Below are positions 23,015-33,552 of a stretch of DNA of 64,000 bases, in pieces. Where the stretch lies: positions 206,780,442 through 206,844,441 of the forward strand of contig NC_133334.1 in NCBI RefSeq assembly GCF_042186555.1, written 5' to 3'. Below the pieces are notes generated by a model, which was not told where the DNA came from, ran no database searches, and saw only the letters and a program-made list of their open reading frames with translations. A program made the translations under genes and the position numbers. Position 1 is the stretch's first letter. Each line of letters begins with the position of its first letter. The DNA is from Aquarana catesbeiana. Lineage: Eukaryota; Chordata; Amphibia; Anura; Ranidae.

Positions 23015-23956
23015 GTTCAGGGAGCTGGCTCCGGGTGCACAAAAGGAAGGAGTTCCTTGCCCGGACTGGATTTGGGAGCTGCCCTTGGAGTCACCACGGG
23101 ATGGATTCGGCAGTCTAAGTGAGTTCACTTGGTCAGCCTACGCGAAGGTATGGAAAGAATGGTCAGGGTTGGTACAGGAGGCAGGGGCTGGGAAAATGGG
23201 GTCTGACGGGCGGTACTGGTATTGTATTTTGTAGCTAGGAACATTGAAAAATGTTTTTTTGGTCTCTTCCATCGATAAAAAAATGTCAGGCTTATCGTTT
23301 CTTTTCAAATTAATGGGAGGGGAGGACTGGAAAAAAGATTTTGGGTGAAGCAGGCCATAAAGGGTTATCGAAAACAGCATATGTGGAAGGATGTGAGACG
23401 GCCTGTCACTTTTGCGTACCTGGGGTCCGTATGTGCGATGTTGGGTTCAATATGTAAATCACGGTATGAAGCGTTGCTGTTTACAGTGGTGTTCTCGCTA
23501 GCATTTTTGGGGTTTTTTCGGATAGGGGAGTTGGTCAGCCCATCGAAGTGTTTGGCAGTGGGCCTGTTGGGAGCAAGATGTGCAGATGGAGGTGGATAGA
23601 GTGTGTTTGCGGCTGCGCAGGTCAAAAACTGATCACCAGGGTAAGGGTGTGGATGTGTCGCTGTTCGCATTACCTGGGTCTAGGGTGTGCCCTGTTGAGG
23701 CAGTGCGTGAATTTCCGAAGATTAGAACAGATGGGGCAGGGCAATTCCTGAGGCATGAGGATGGGTACTACTTGTCAAAGTTTCAGTTCATATCAATTTT
23801 TAGGAAATGTCATAAAGCAGCTGGGTTGGACAGGGCAGGGTACACTTCACACTCCTTCCGCATAGGGGCGGCTACAGAAGCTGCCAGATGTGGGTTGGAT
23901 GAGGCGGCTGTGCGTGGAATTGGAAGATGGGATTCGAGGAGATTTCGGTCTTATCA
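23015..23956 (+). pseudogene. Ngaro tyrosine recombinase, cut after catalytic Tyr
   Basis: Frames 23345-23599 and 23580-23966 give FFRIGELVSPS (first catalytic Arg), RSKTDHQGKG (the conserved Lys-bearing beta-hairpin), TSHSFRIGAATEAA (His-x-x-Arg) and GRWDSRRFRSY with the candidate nucleophile Tyr. All catalytic residues appear present, unlike the minus-strand copy, but a frameshift near 23590 and an early stop near 23235 separate the parts. A 2.1-kb insertion begins directly after the Tyr codon, removing the short C-terminal tail seen as VRPHLL in the other copy. Confidence 0.88.
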
Positions 23957-26040
23957 AAATAAGTAATTGTGTATGCGCTAGGTAAAAATAAATAACGTGA
24001 TAAAAATATGGATAACATCAAAAATTAATATCGTAGCGTAAAATATATAAATCACGTTAAAAATATACAATAATAATCAGTGCCATTCATTTGTGAAAAC
24101 CAATAAATGAATATATATATAAATAATCTATAAATCACGTTAAAAATATTCAATAATAATAAGTGCTATTCATTTATAAAAACCAGTGAATAAATATATA
24201 TAAATACACCATGCAACATGCAAAACGTGAAAAAATCCAAGTGATGATGAAAAAAAAAAAATTAATATTATTGAAGTGTCCAAAAATTCAATAAAAATAA
24301 TCAATAAAATATGGTATATAAAGTGCAGGCATTAGTGTCCAAAAATATATATATAGGCATTCCTCATGTTCTTCCTATATGGTGTGCGAAATACGGCATG
24401 CTTTGGTGCCCTCCAGTGACCCCCAATAGCTCATGCGCTCACCTCTGAGCGTGTGACACAGTGATTAACCCTTTCATGACTAAGCCTATTTTTGAAATTT
24501 GGTGTTTACAAGTTAAAATCCGTATTTTTTGCTAGAAAATTACTTAGAACCCCCAAACATTATATATATTTTTTTAGAAGAGAGTCTAAAGAATAAAATG
24601 GCGATTGTTGCAATATTTTTTATCACACGGTATTTGTGCAGCGGTGTTTTAAACGCAAATTTTTGGAAAAGTGACATTTTCATGAATTTTAAAAAATCCA
24701 AACAGTAAAGTTACCCCAATTTTTTTGTATAATGTGAAAGATGATGTTACGCCGAGTAAATAGATACCAAACATGTCACCCTTTATAATTGCACGCACTC
24801 GTGGAATGGCGACGAACTACGGTACCTATGAATTTCCATAGGTGACGCTTTAAAAATGTTTTACGGTTACCAGGTTTGAGCTACAGAGGAGGTCTAGGGC
24901 TAGAATTATTGCTCTCGCTCTGACGATCGCGGCGATACCTCACATGTGTGGTTTGAACACCGTTTACATATGCGGGCGCGCTTTAAAAATTTTTTTTTTT
25001 TTTTTTTTTATTTATTTTATTTATTTTTGTACTTTTATAAATTGTGTTTAAAAATTTTTTTTTTTTTTTTACTTTTATTGCTGTCACAAGCAATGTAAAC
25101 ATCCCTTGTGACAGTAATATGTGGTGACAGGTACTCTTTATGGAGGGATCGGGGGTCTAAAAGACCCCCCATCCCTCCTTTACACTTCAAAGTATTCAGA
25201 TCGCCGAAAACGGCGATTCTGAATACTGTGTACTTTTTTAAATTCGGCGCCATTGGCAGCCGAGTAAACGGGAAGTGACGTCATGACGTCGCTTCCGCGT
25301 TTACAATTAGAAGGCTGGAACGAAGCCGCTCACAGCTTCGTTCCAGCCCGCCCCCAGCCGCCGGAGATTCCCGAACGGACACCGGGCCTCCCGATCGCAC
25401 GGGAGGCCCGGTAACAGCGGCGGGAGGCGGCGGGAGGGGGGGGATGTCCCCTCCCGCTCCTCCGGTATAACAGCCGAGCGGCTTTTAGCCGCATCGGTTG
25501 TTATATTCGGGTAGCCGATCGCCCGCTGAAAACAACGGTACCGGGATGATGCCTGCAGCTGCGGGCATCATCCCGGTATAACCCCGGAAAGCCGAGGACG
25601 CATATGTGCGTTCGGTCGGCGGGAAGGGGTTAAACAGTGTCTATACACGCAGTGGAGCCACTCCTGGTCTCATATAGGATCTGTTGGGAATGATCTGCAC
25701 CTCTCTCAGATAATCATCAATGGTAACATAAGTAGGAAAGAAAGAAACTCCATAGTGTAATACCGTCAGAGATTTATTAAATTATAAAACCACTTCCCTC
25801 CAGGAGGGTACTCACAAGGTATGGGTGCGTCAGTGCACCATCCTATCCATAGTGTAATGCACAGGGATACAGGAACAAAAGTCTGGCGTGCGGTGTGGTG
25901 TGTAATCCTCTGCTTGTCTGTAGCTCCGTCCTGCCCCTCCCCTACGCGTCTTCGGCACAGGGATAGCGTGCCTTCATCTGGGGGATCACATTAGGCCTCA
26001 TTTGGCCGTGGAATAGATATAATAAATAAAAAAATAAAAC
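23957..26040. mobile_element. Composite AT-rich insertion in Ngaro
   Basis: Sequence unrelated to Ngaro separates the recombinase Tyr codon from the SGNH region. The outer parts (23957-24464 and 25634-26040) are AT-rich with repeated AAATCACGTTAAAAATAT words and the CCTACGCGTCTTCGG motif (25941). A TTAA element (24469-25629) sits inside. The outer boundary is inferred from loss of homology; a TAT trinucleotide occurs at both edges, too short to prove a duplication. Confidence 0.6.
24469..25629. mobile_element. TTAA-flanked non-autonomous element
   Basis: TTAA lies at 24465-24468 and 25630-25633; ends are CCCTTTCATGAC and GGCGGGAAGGGG. Interior blocks match the element at 44925-46726 in reverse: TTGCTAGAAAATTAC, AATACCGTG-type and TTTACTCGGCGTAAC-type words in complement, and TGCCTGCAGCTGCGGGCATCAT (25550), a hairpin also seen at 44988 as TGCCTGCAGCTACAGGCATCA. 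No coding region. It is 1161 bp and nested in the AT-rich insertion. Confidence 0.88.
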
Positions 26041-26169
26041 AAAACTATCTTGGATGTTTACAGGAAAAGGAGGGTGCATGTGGGATTCACATGTTGTGAT
26101 ATGTTTGTGTTAAGTTGACAGGTGTGTTGCTGCCTTTATGTTATTTGTTTGTCATTTCAGATGGAGGTT

Positions 26170-26703
26170 CAGTATGCCTTGTCTGGATCATAGGGCACTC
26201 CTAGGTGTGTTGGGGGGCCAGGAGAGGAGACATAAGACCGGATGGCAGGCAATTGGGTATTTTCCAGGAGGGAGGCTTATCGGAGATGGTTGGGGATACC
26301 CGGGATGAGGTGGGGTAGAGTGATGGTGGAGAGGTACGTAAGGCTGGATAGACCACCTGACGTGTTAGTGATACATGCGGGTGTGAATGATTTAGGGATC
26401 CTGGGACCTGATCGCGGATATTAAATCCGATTTCACGCACTTGCGCACTAAATTCCCGGGTACCCCTTTTTGCTGTGGTCTGACATTGTGGCTAGAACGA
26501 CATGGCGTTGGGCTAGATCTGTGGTGAGCATCAGTAAGACTTGTATCAACAAAGTAGTGGGTAGGTTCGTGGCACAGAATGGGGGAATTGTGATTAGGCA
26601 CAGAGAGCTTGGAAAAAATGTGGGGCTCTACTTGAGGAGTGATAGAGTTCGTCTCTCTGAAGTGGGGATTGACTTATGGCTATGGGTTTACAGGAAGGGA
26701 TAG
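26170..26703 (+). pseudogene. Ngaro SGNH hydrolase, broken
   Basis: From 26185 the frame reads VWIIGHS then a TAG where the minus copy has Tyr, followed by CWGARRGDIRPDGRQLGI. After a frameshift near 26268, WGYPGMRWGRVMVERYVRLD and RPPDVLVIHAGVNDLG provide block III (GVND, Asn present). A second shift leads to 26470-26703 with LRSDRVRLSEVGIDLW, the C-terminal block where Asp-x-x-His is expected; His is Arg here. SGNH fold hydrolase found in Ngaro elements; substrate unknown. Inactive. Confidence 0.85.
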
Positions 26704-27242
26704 AACAGGCCCTGAGGGTGTGGAGGTGCCCTCAAGGGTAAGGTTGTCACCCTTTCGGGCTATGGCAGCGTTCTTCTGGTGATCTTTGATGGTGGCAGTA
26801 AACGGAGGGATCAAAAAGGGGTGGGGGGCTCATCGTTTGTATGTGCCCCTCCGGTGTATTCCTGAACGGTGGATGGAATACTGGAATGGTTGCACTGTGG
26901 GAAGGGGTTGTCTCCGAGCGGTCACAGCTGGAGGCCTATCAGTTTGGAAAAGGTCCCACAGTGCATTGGTGTGGTATGTGGTTATACGTGGTTAAAAGGT
27001 GGGTCACCATCAGACCATCAGACTGGGGTTAACAGGTTATGTTATTGTTTATTATATATATATATATATATATTAGTGGTTTGGAGTTATTTAGTTGGTT
27101 TGTTTTAATAAAATAGGCTGTTATGGCCATTTTACTCCATAAAATATAAGTGTGGTCTCATTATTTGAGGTGGGTATGGGTTGGAGTATAAGTGGGTAAC
27201 AGCGATAAGAATGAAGGGGACATTTAGACTACACTGGTCAAG

Positions 27243-27360
27243 TAAACGTTTATGGGGAACTGTGTCAAATGCTTTTGCAAAATCCAGATACACCATGTCT
27301 ACGGGCCTTCCTTTATCTAGATGGCAACTCACCTCCTCATAGAAGGTGAGGGTGTCGGCT
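27243..27360 (-). pseudogene. LINE RT fragment, continuation of 18565-19671
   Basis: Minus strand: FYEEVSCHLDKGRPVDMVYL then DFAKAFDTVPHKRLL, the RT motif A region with catalytic Asp. It ends where the left fragment begins (YKIRFIGMDHRVS), and the joined order matches HLLYKIRSVGMDHRVS in the uninterrupted LINE at 29800-29850. Upstream residues (to about 27425) no longer align clearly. Confidence 0.9.
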
Positions 27361-27599
27361 AAAGAGGATACTAGTGAGTGTCCTGAAGAAAAGTGTGCAT
27401 TGAGTCTGATGCCAGGGCAAAGCAAAGGACTTATCCTCCCACACTGCTATAGTGTGGTTCAGCAGTGCATCTGCAATGCGGATCAATCTAATGGGGTCAA
27501 GTGAGAGCTGTCCTCATCTGTGCATAGTTCAAGTTGGTGTATCCCACTAATCCCTTCTCCTATCCAAGTTCTACAAATAAAAAAATACCTAAAACCCCT

Positions 27600-28095
27600 A
27601 AACTGATCATTGGATAATGAGCAGAAGAGTGTGCGGGCATAGTGCGAAGATACCCAAGTGTCTGGCTTCAGGAAAATCAGAGGGAGGCCCAGGGAAGACT
27701 ATACTCAGCAACCCTTATGGGGACAGTGCTACATAATAAAGGGCCTGACAGTGATTCAGGGCTTTATCTGTGATACAGGAAGTCCTTTGCTCAGAGGTCA
27801 AGGCATGGGCCTATGCAGCAGGAAGCTGTGAGAGAGAGGAGCAGAGTTTGCAAGTGAGCCCTGTGGTGATGTTAAATGGTCAGGAGGACCAGACAGAGGC
27901 CTACCGTGTGAGGCAGGAGCCTGAGGGAAGCATTTATGTTGCTGTATAGCATTGAGAGAGGAAAGCTGAACAGCCCTGCAAAGGCAACCTTTTTGTTGCG
28001 ATGGATTTGAACTTTTTACTTTCTTTTTAAATAAAAGTGGGCCAACAAGGCCTAAACATATTTCCTGACTGGTTTGAACTTGACAGAAAAGCATT
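27600..28095 (+). repeat. LTR-like unit, family B, copy 2
   Basis: The right part matches 5500-5600: CTTTTTGTTGCG and then TTTTTAAATAAAAGTGGGCC followed by GACTGG. AATAAA at about 28029 would serve as polyadenylation signal. The left part is Gly/Glu-coding-biased GAG-rich sequence without long frames. Probably the 3' half of a Gypsy-like LTR; the left boundary is uncertain. Confidence 0.45.
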
Positions 28096-28109
28096 ACCAT
28101 TGAGTGAAC

Positions 28110-28450
28110 CCCCCAAATATTACAACATATTGTATTATTTTGTTTTCTGGCCTTTGTCCCAAAAGTAACACTGTGCTGCTCTGGCCTGTTTGCTGCAGCT
28201 CCAGTATTCATCAGCAGGTGTCTCCCAAGAACCAGCAGGCTGTAATAATCAGCCACACCTGGATATTTAAGGCTGTTCCTCCCTGACCCCAGTGCGTCAC
28301 TATTCTATTCGCCTCCTTGCTGCCAGAGATCCTGAACCTTCCTGTACCCCTCTGCCTTGCTCCTGCCTCCCTTTGCTTTGCTCCTACTCAGGTACCCAGT
28401 CGCGATCCCCTCCTATTGCTGTGTTCACTGTTAATAAACCTCACTTTAAG
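28110..28450 (+). repeat. LTR-like promoter and polyA segment
   Basis: GGATATTTAAGGCTG (about 28261) resembles a TATA box, and TTAATAAACCTC (28431) a polyadenylation signal about 170 bases later, a spacing usual within LTRs. No partner copy was identified in the window. Confidence 0.3.
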
Positions 28451-28453
28451 GAT

Positions 28454-28880
28454 ATACAATATCTCACAAAAGTGAGTACATCCCTCACATTTTTGTAAAT
28501 ATTTATTATATATTTTCATGTGACAACACTGAAGAAATGACACTTTGATACAATGTAAAGTAGTGAGTGTACAGCTTGTATAACAGTGTAAATTTGCTGT
28601 CCCCTCAAGATAACTCAACACACAGCCATTAATGTCTAAACCACTGGCAACAAAAGTGAGTACACCCCTAAGTGAAAATGTCCAAATCGGTCCCAATTAG
28701 CCATTTTCCCTCCCTGATGTCATGTAACTCGTTAGTGTTACAAGGTATCAGGTGTGAACGGGGAGCAGGTGTGTTAAATTTAGTGTTATTGCTCTCACGC
28801 TCTCATACTGCTCACTGGAAGTTTAACATGGCACCTCATGGCAAAGAACACTCTGGGAATCGCAAAATAGAATTGTTGCT
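28454..28880 (+). mobile_element. Tc1-like element, 5' end only
   Basis: After TATA, the segment starts TACAATATCTCACAAAAGTG, an end typical of Tc1/mariner elements, with an internal repeat of AAAAGTGAGTACACCCCT at 28651. An ATG at 28829 starts MAPHGKEHSG, resembling the usual N-terminus of Tc1 transposases, but homology stops at about 28880 where LINE sequence begins. Only the first 15-20 residues remain. Confidence 0.8.
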
Positions 28881-28884
28881 TTCC

Positions 28885-30035
28885 ATTGGGAAATAAATTT
28901 ATAAGAGCGAACAAAAATCCTGGAGGGCTTAACTCCAATGTAAAAATGCATATAAAAGCAAAGGAGAAGGCCTTCAAAATATTCAAGGCTGAGGAATCAT
29001 CATTAGCATTCAGACTTTACAAAGAATGCAACAAGAAATGTAAGGGTGCAATAAGGGAAGCTAAGGTAGAACACGAAAGACACATAGGAGGAGAGCAAAA
29101 AAAATCCCAAGAAATTCTTTAAGTATATAAACAGTAAAAAATGGAGGACAGACCATGTTGGCCCCATAGATGAGGAAGGAAATCTGGTTACAAAGGATGG
29201 GGATATGGCGAAGGTATTGAATTTATTCTTCTCCTCCAGTCTTCACGAAGGAATCGGGGGCTTCAGTAACAAAAACTGCAGTGTTTATCCTCATGACACA
29301 TCACAGGAAGCACCCTCATGACTAACAGAGGACAGAATTAGAGATAGACTTGGAAAACTTAACATTAATAAGTCACCGGGACCAGATGGCTTGCACCCGA
29401 GGGTCCTTAGGGAACTCAGTCAAGTAATTGCCAGACCATTGTTCCTAATTTTTACTGACAGTCTACTAACCGGAATGGTACCAGCTGATTGGAGAAAAGC
29501 CAATGCAGCACCAATATTTAAAAAAGGGCCAAAATACATCCCTGGGAATTACAGACCAGTTAGCCTAACATCAGTAGTATGCAAGCTCCTGGAGGGGATG
29601 ATAAGGGACTATATACAAGATTTTATTAATGAAAACGGTATCATTAGCAGTAATCAGCATAGATTCATGAAGAATCGTTCTTGCCAAACCAATCTATTAA
29701 TCTTCTATGAGGAGGTGAGCTGTCATCTAGATAAAGGAAGGCCCGTAGACATTGTGTATCTGGATTTTGCAAAAGCATTTGACACAGTTCCCCATAAACA
29801 TTTACTGTACAAAATAAGGTCCGTTGGCATGGACCATAGGGTGAGTACATAGATTGAAAACTGGCCCTAAGGGCGAGTTCAGAGGGCAGTGATAAATGGG
29901 GAGTACATGGAATGGTCAGGGGTGGAAAGTGGGGTCCCCCAGGGTTCTGTGGTGTGACCAAATCTATGTAATTTGTTCATAAATGACCTGGAGGATGGGG
30001 TAAACAATACAATCTCCGTATTTGTGGACAATACT
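28885..30035 (+). pseudogene. LINE ORF2 fragment (endonuclease linker and RT)
   Basis: The frame 28886-29122 resembles the linker before RT (RLYKECNKKCKGAIREAK). After stops, frame 29391-29852 contains ADWRKANAAPIFKKG, NYRPVSLTSVVCKLLE, NQHRFMKNRSCQTNLL, VYLDFAKAFDTVPH (motif A) and IRSVGMDHRVST. A TAG at 29850 ends it; downstream the catalytic FADDTK is FVDNTK, losing one Asp. Same family as the LINE split at 18565/27243. The 3' end is missing; a MITE fragment follows at 30036. Confidence 0.9.
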
Positions 30036-30184
30036 AAGTGAGGAGGAGCTGCAAGAGCTGCTGAGGGACCCCAGAAGTCGAGGATCGAGGCCACACTGTG
30101 CAAAATGAGCTGCATAGTGGAGGTAAGTATGACATGTTTGGTATTTAAAAAAAAAAAAAAAAACAAGCCTTTACAATCACTTTA
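30036..30184 (-). repeat. MITE fragment (CTTTACAA family)
   Basis: ACTGTGCAAAATGAGCTGCA (about 30093-30112) and GGTAAGTATGACATGTTT are the complement of the left part of the MITE at 49389-49885, and the end CCTTTACAATCACTTTAA corresponds to its terminal repeat. A fragment abutting the LINE. Confidence 0.7.
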
Positions 30185-30960
30185 ACTTTAAATTTTGGCA
30201 TGACTATCTTCTGGAATGAAAACCACATTTACGGTTAGAAATTTGTACTTTTGAAAAATTTTTCTTGTCACTGTGGTTGAAAACAAATGTTGATTTGACT
30301 CCACTAGTGATTACAAAATCAAATAAACATTTTTAAAATGAAAAATTTCTAATAAAATTCTACTAGTTTATGGCCAGCTTTACTGTTCTGTAGCATTTCA
30401 TAAAGCTGTTAGGTATTCCTCAAGCATGTAATTTGAAGAATTTGTGTTTTTCCCACATCAGACTCGAAATTGCATAAAATGGAGGACCCTTTCCCACTGA
30501 AGGTATTTCTTAAAGTTGCTTTTTGCATTGGTACATGTCCCCTATAGCAGTATCTAGTTTCCCATGCCATTTGTTTGATAATCCTTACTCTTCAAAATGT
30601 CCAGATTTGAAAGATTTGCACTTCTCTGTTGACTTTGATTGACAGAGTAAAGTTCACAATCTGCAAATTTTTTATGAGCTTGACAAAGGGCGCCTGAATT
30701 GAACCCAAGCACATTCACTCATCACTGGTCTCTACTCTGCTCTGGAGAGGGAGAGCAGAGAGTCAATGACTGACAGTCACCAGCTCTTTGCAGACTGAAT
30801 TTTAGCAGTTTTTGATCACTCAGTTCTCGGTGTAGAGACAGTGGGGGGCAGCTGCAGCTGGAAGCGATGCTGCAGCCATCTAGGTGAGTATGATTGTTTA
30901 TTTTTTGTATTCCAGAGAGAAAGAGAGAGAGACTTGAACCTGATCAGTTTGAACCTAGGC
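30185..30960. other. Unassigned; possible hAT-type end
   Basis: AT-rich sequence without a gene. ACATTCACTCATCACTGG (about 30711-30728) resembles the inverted complement of GATGAG-bearing hAT termini but lacks the expected flanking. Otherwise nothing recognised. Confidence 0.3.
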
Positions 30961-32094
30961 TAATGCCACGTACAGACGATCAGAATTTCCGACAGGAAAT
31001 GTTCGATGTGAGCGTGTTGTCGGAAATTCCGAACGTGTGTATGCTCCATCGGACATTTGCTGTCGGAATTTCTGACAACTGTTTGAGAGCAGGATCTCTA
31101 ATTTTCAGACAAAAAACTTTGTTGCCGGAAATTCCGAGCGTGTTTACACAAGTCCGACACACAAAATTCCACGCATGCTCAGAATCAAGTACAAGACAGA
31201 AGCGCTCGGTCTGGTAAAACTAGCGTTCGTAATGGAGAACACATTCGTCATGCTGCAAATTTTTAAATATTTCAATGCAGCGCATTCTCTTCTTCTTTAT
31301 AATGCTAGAATAATGAAGTTGTTTTGCTGCTGATATTCACACAGAGTTCTGACAAGCTGATTTCTTTATTATTTCTCCTGATCTTCTGAATAAGCTTTAT
31401 TTTTTTTTCGCCAGATCTCCAGAATAATGTTTATAATTTTTTTTTATAGTGATCTACTTTTTTTTTATATCAAAATCTCCTGTTTTTTTTTTTTTTTTTT
31501 TTCTAGTGATCTCCATAATATTTTTTGTCGTTTTGTGTCAAGTTACCACAAGACCATTATTATCTTGTAGTTTTGAACCTCAAAGAGGTCGGTTGGTGTT
31601 GATGTCCCTTGTTAATTTGACAATGTATTTTTGAAATGTACCTGCCTACTCAAACAAACTGTCCTTTTTGAAGTAAAACACATAGCCAAGGATTTTTTTT
31701 TAAAAAGTAGAAATTTATCAGGGGGTCATAACAAAATAAGAGGAAGGCAACGCTGCATAAACTGTTGAAATTGGCAAAGCCTTTGTACCAAAGGGCAGAC
31801 ATCAATTATTTGACAGGCAAAATTGGTAGCCTGAGGAGTCCATTTAATAGGGAGCACATTACGGTCCAGGACTCTGAGATATTGGGAGCAGCAGCAGATG
31901 ACATATGTCCCTAGGCTGTGGTCTTACAACAGCCTGCGTCTTTTTCTCTTCCAGACCAGACCAAACCCAGGCCATCACTCAAGATTTCCTTGAATGCTTC
32001 CTTCCAGGCTGTGGCTGTGGTGTTGGAGTTGTGGCAGGAGGTGGAGGAGTATGGTCCAACTCACATACGTAACTTTTCTTGGTGAGTTGGCCCC

Positions 32095-33145
32095 TCACCC
32101 CTCATTTAAGACCTGAAATATGAGCTCCTCACCGATGAGGCATTGGCCCACCTCTATTTCCTGCATCTTACTGGCCGTCATACACGCAAAGGCCTCCTGG
32201 ACATTAGGGGTGTTTATGAGGACCACAGTAGCCTGCCGAATCAAACCAAGCGCTGACTCCTCCACATTCCTCCCCTTCCTGGGCCTTTTTGTTGGAAGGC
32301 GGAGGGCCCAGCCACCTCCTGGCTGACACTTTTCCTGGCCACCTCCTGGCTGCCACTTTCCTCCGCCACCTCCTGGCTGCCACTTTCCACGGCCTCCTCC
32401 TGGCTGAAACTTTCATGTGTATGAAAATGGGACATAGTTTTATTTTTTTGGTCATCAATCACACACAATTTTGAGCTTATGACTGTCGCAAATTGAATGT
32501 TAACAAATAGAAAAGACTATCATTCTGACCCCAGCATTTTTCATTCTTGTCCCAATCATTTTTGGCTATTACTGTCTATTGATATGTAAATCACTTTGCT
32601 TGTTAAATCAGAAATTAGTGATCAATAATAGCATCTAGTTAACATAATTACATTTTTGACAAGAAATATGTTGAACAATGCTATACCTGGCTCAAGCTGG
32701 GCTCCTCCACACCTTGCTGGGTGGAAGGCCCAGGTTGTACGTCTGAAGCTTCATCTGAAGTGGAAGGAAGAATGGAAGGAAGTGTGGATGGAAGTGTTGA
32801 TAGTGATGGCCTGGGTTCACTCTGGTCTGACAAAAACCGCAGTCTGTCGTAGTACCAGAGCCTGGGGACATAAATGTCATCTGCTGCTGCTCCTGATCTC
32901 ATGGAATCCTGGACCTTTTTGCGCTCTCTATTATATGTGCTCCTCAGACCACCAATTTTGCACTTCAAATAGGTGATGTCTGCCATGGGAATCACTGGCT
33001 TCACCAATTCCAACAGTTGATCCAGTGCTGCCTTCCTCTTTATTTTGTTATTATAAAATGGGTGTTTCACTTGCCACATACAGGGCAGCTCTCTGTACTT
33101 ATCAATAAAGTTGGCGAGGAAGTCATGGTCATTAAATTTATCCAT
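32095..33145 (-). CDS. MADF-domain DNA-binding protein of Harbinger
   Basis: Exon 1 (33145-32687, 153 codons) starts MDKFNDHDFLANFIDKYREL and has the MADF pattern (LPCMW, YNNKIKRKAALDQLLE, LKCKIGGLRSTYNRERKKV, YVPRLWYYDRLRFL), a Myb-related DNA-binding domain. A donor (CAG/GTATAG) ends it. The C-terminal part (about 32240-32095) reads GLIRQATVVLINTPNVQEAF then ASKMQEIEVGQCLI, like the interaction region of such proteins. Between them lie four 27-bp repeats (32319-32407). Two readings exist: an acceptor at 32404 gives one open frame of 255 residues; alternatively the acidic SQEVAEESGSQ frame was ancestral and has lost its acceptor and one base. Likely binds element ends or recruits transposase. 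Confidence 0.75.
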
Positions 33146-33552
33146 TTTCTCTGCAAGACACAACACAAGACAAACCCTAATGTCAGGCTTAACTCTCCTA
33201 ATCTTGCCCCAATATAGGCCTCAATTTATAAGCAGTATAGGCCACTAACCACTGATACCCCAAGTTAAAATGGTACCTTCAGTTGCATGATCAGCGCTTA
33301 CGCTACTCCGTCCTCCACTCACAGATCGTACGTACGAGGCACACGTGTTGCGCTTTATCTACACTGTGCATGCGTGAAACTCCACCCCTGACCTTCTTTC
33401 TAGTATATTCCCTGCCCCTTCTCTTTTCAGCGCAGTGGGAGAGAGCACATGGTGGAGATACAGCAGGTACATGATATTATCAGCAACAGGAGGACAAGGA
33501 AAGCCCTAAACCACAAACGTCCCGATCCAGGAGGAGATTTAAGGCATCAAAT
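33146..33552. promoter_or_regulatory. Divergent intergenic region, MADF / SANT genes
   Basis: About 400 bases separate the MADF start (- strand) from the SANT start (+ strand). Two divergently transcribed genes with no other coding sequence between them imply a shared or paired promoter. CGTACGTACGAGGCACACGTG (33330-33350) is locally palindromic. No TATA box is convincing, so promoter identity is inferred from position. Confidence 0.45.

Larger units (their letters stand above)
19672..27242 (+). mobile_element. Ngaro-type YR retrotransposon inserted in a LINE
   Basis: The element lies exactly between two parts of a minus-strand LINE: the left flank ends TTATTTTGTACAG and the right flank begins TAAACGTTTATGGGG, which together match the intact LINE at 29790-29820 (complement). 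No target duplication beyond an ambiguous AG is present, as expected for tyrosine-recombinase integration. Inside are gag, RT/RNase H, recombinase and SGNH hydrolase in + orientation. A TATA-like GTTATATTTATAGAGG lies near 19827. A (TA)n tract is at 27052-27074. Without the nested insertion (23957-26040) it would be about 5.5 kb. All its genes are broken. Confidence 0.9.

Noticed and set aside
23345..23966. Cellular or phage integrase gene
   Set aside because: It sits between Ngaro RNase H and SGNH hydrolase with the expected order; it is the element's own recombinase.
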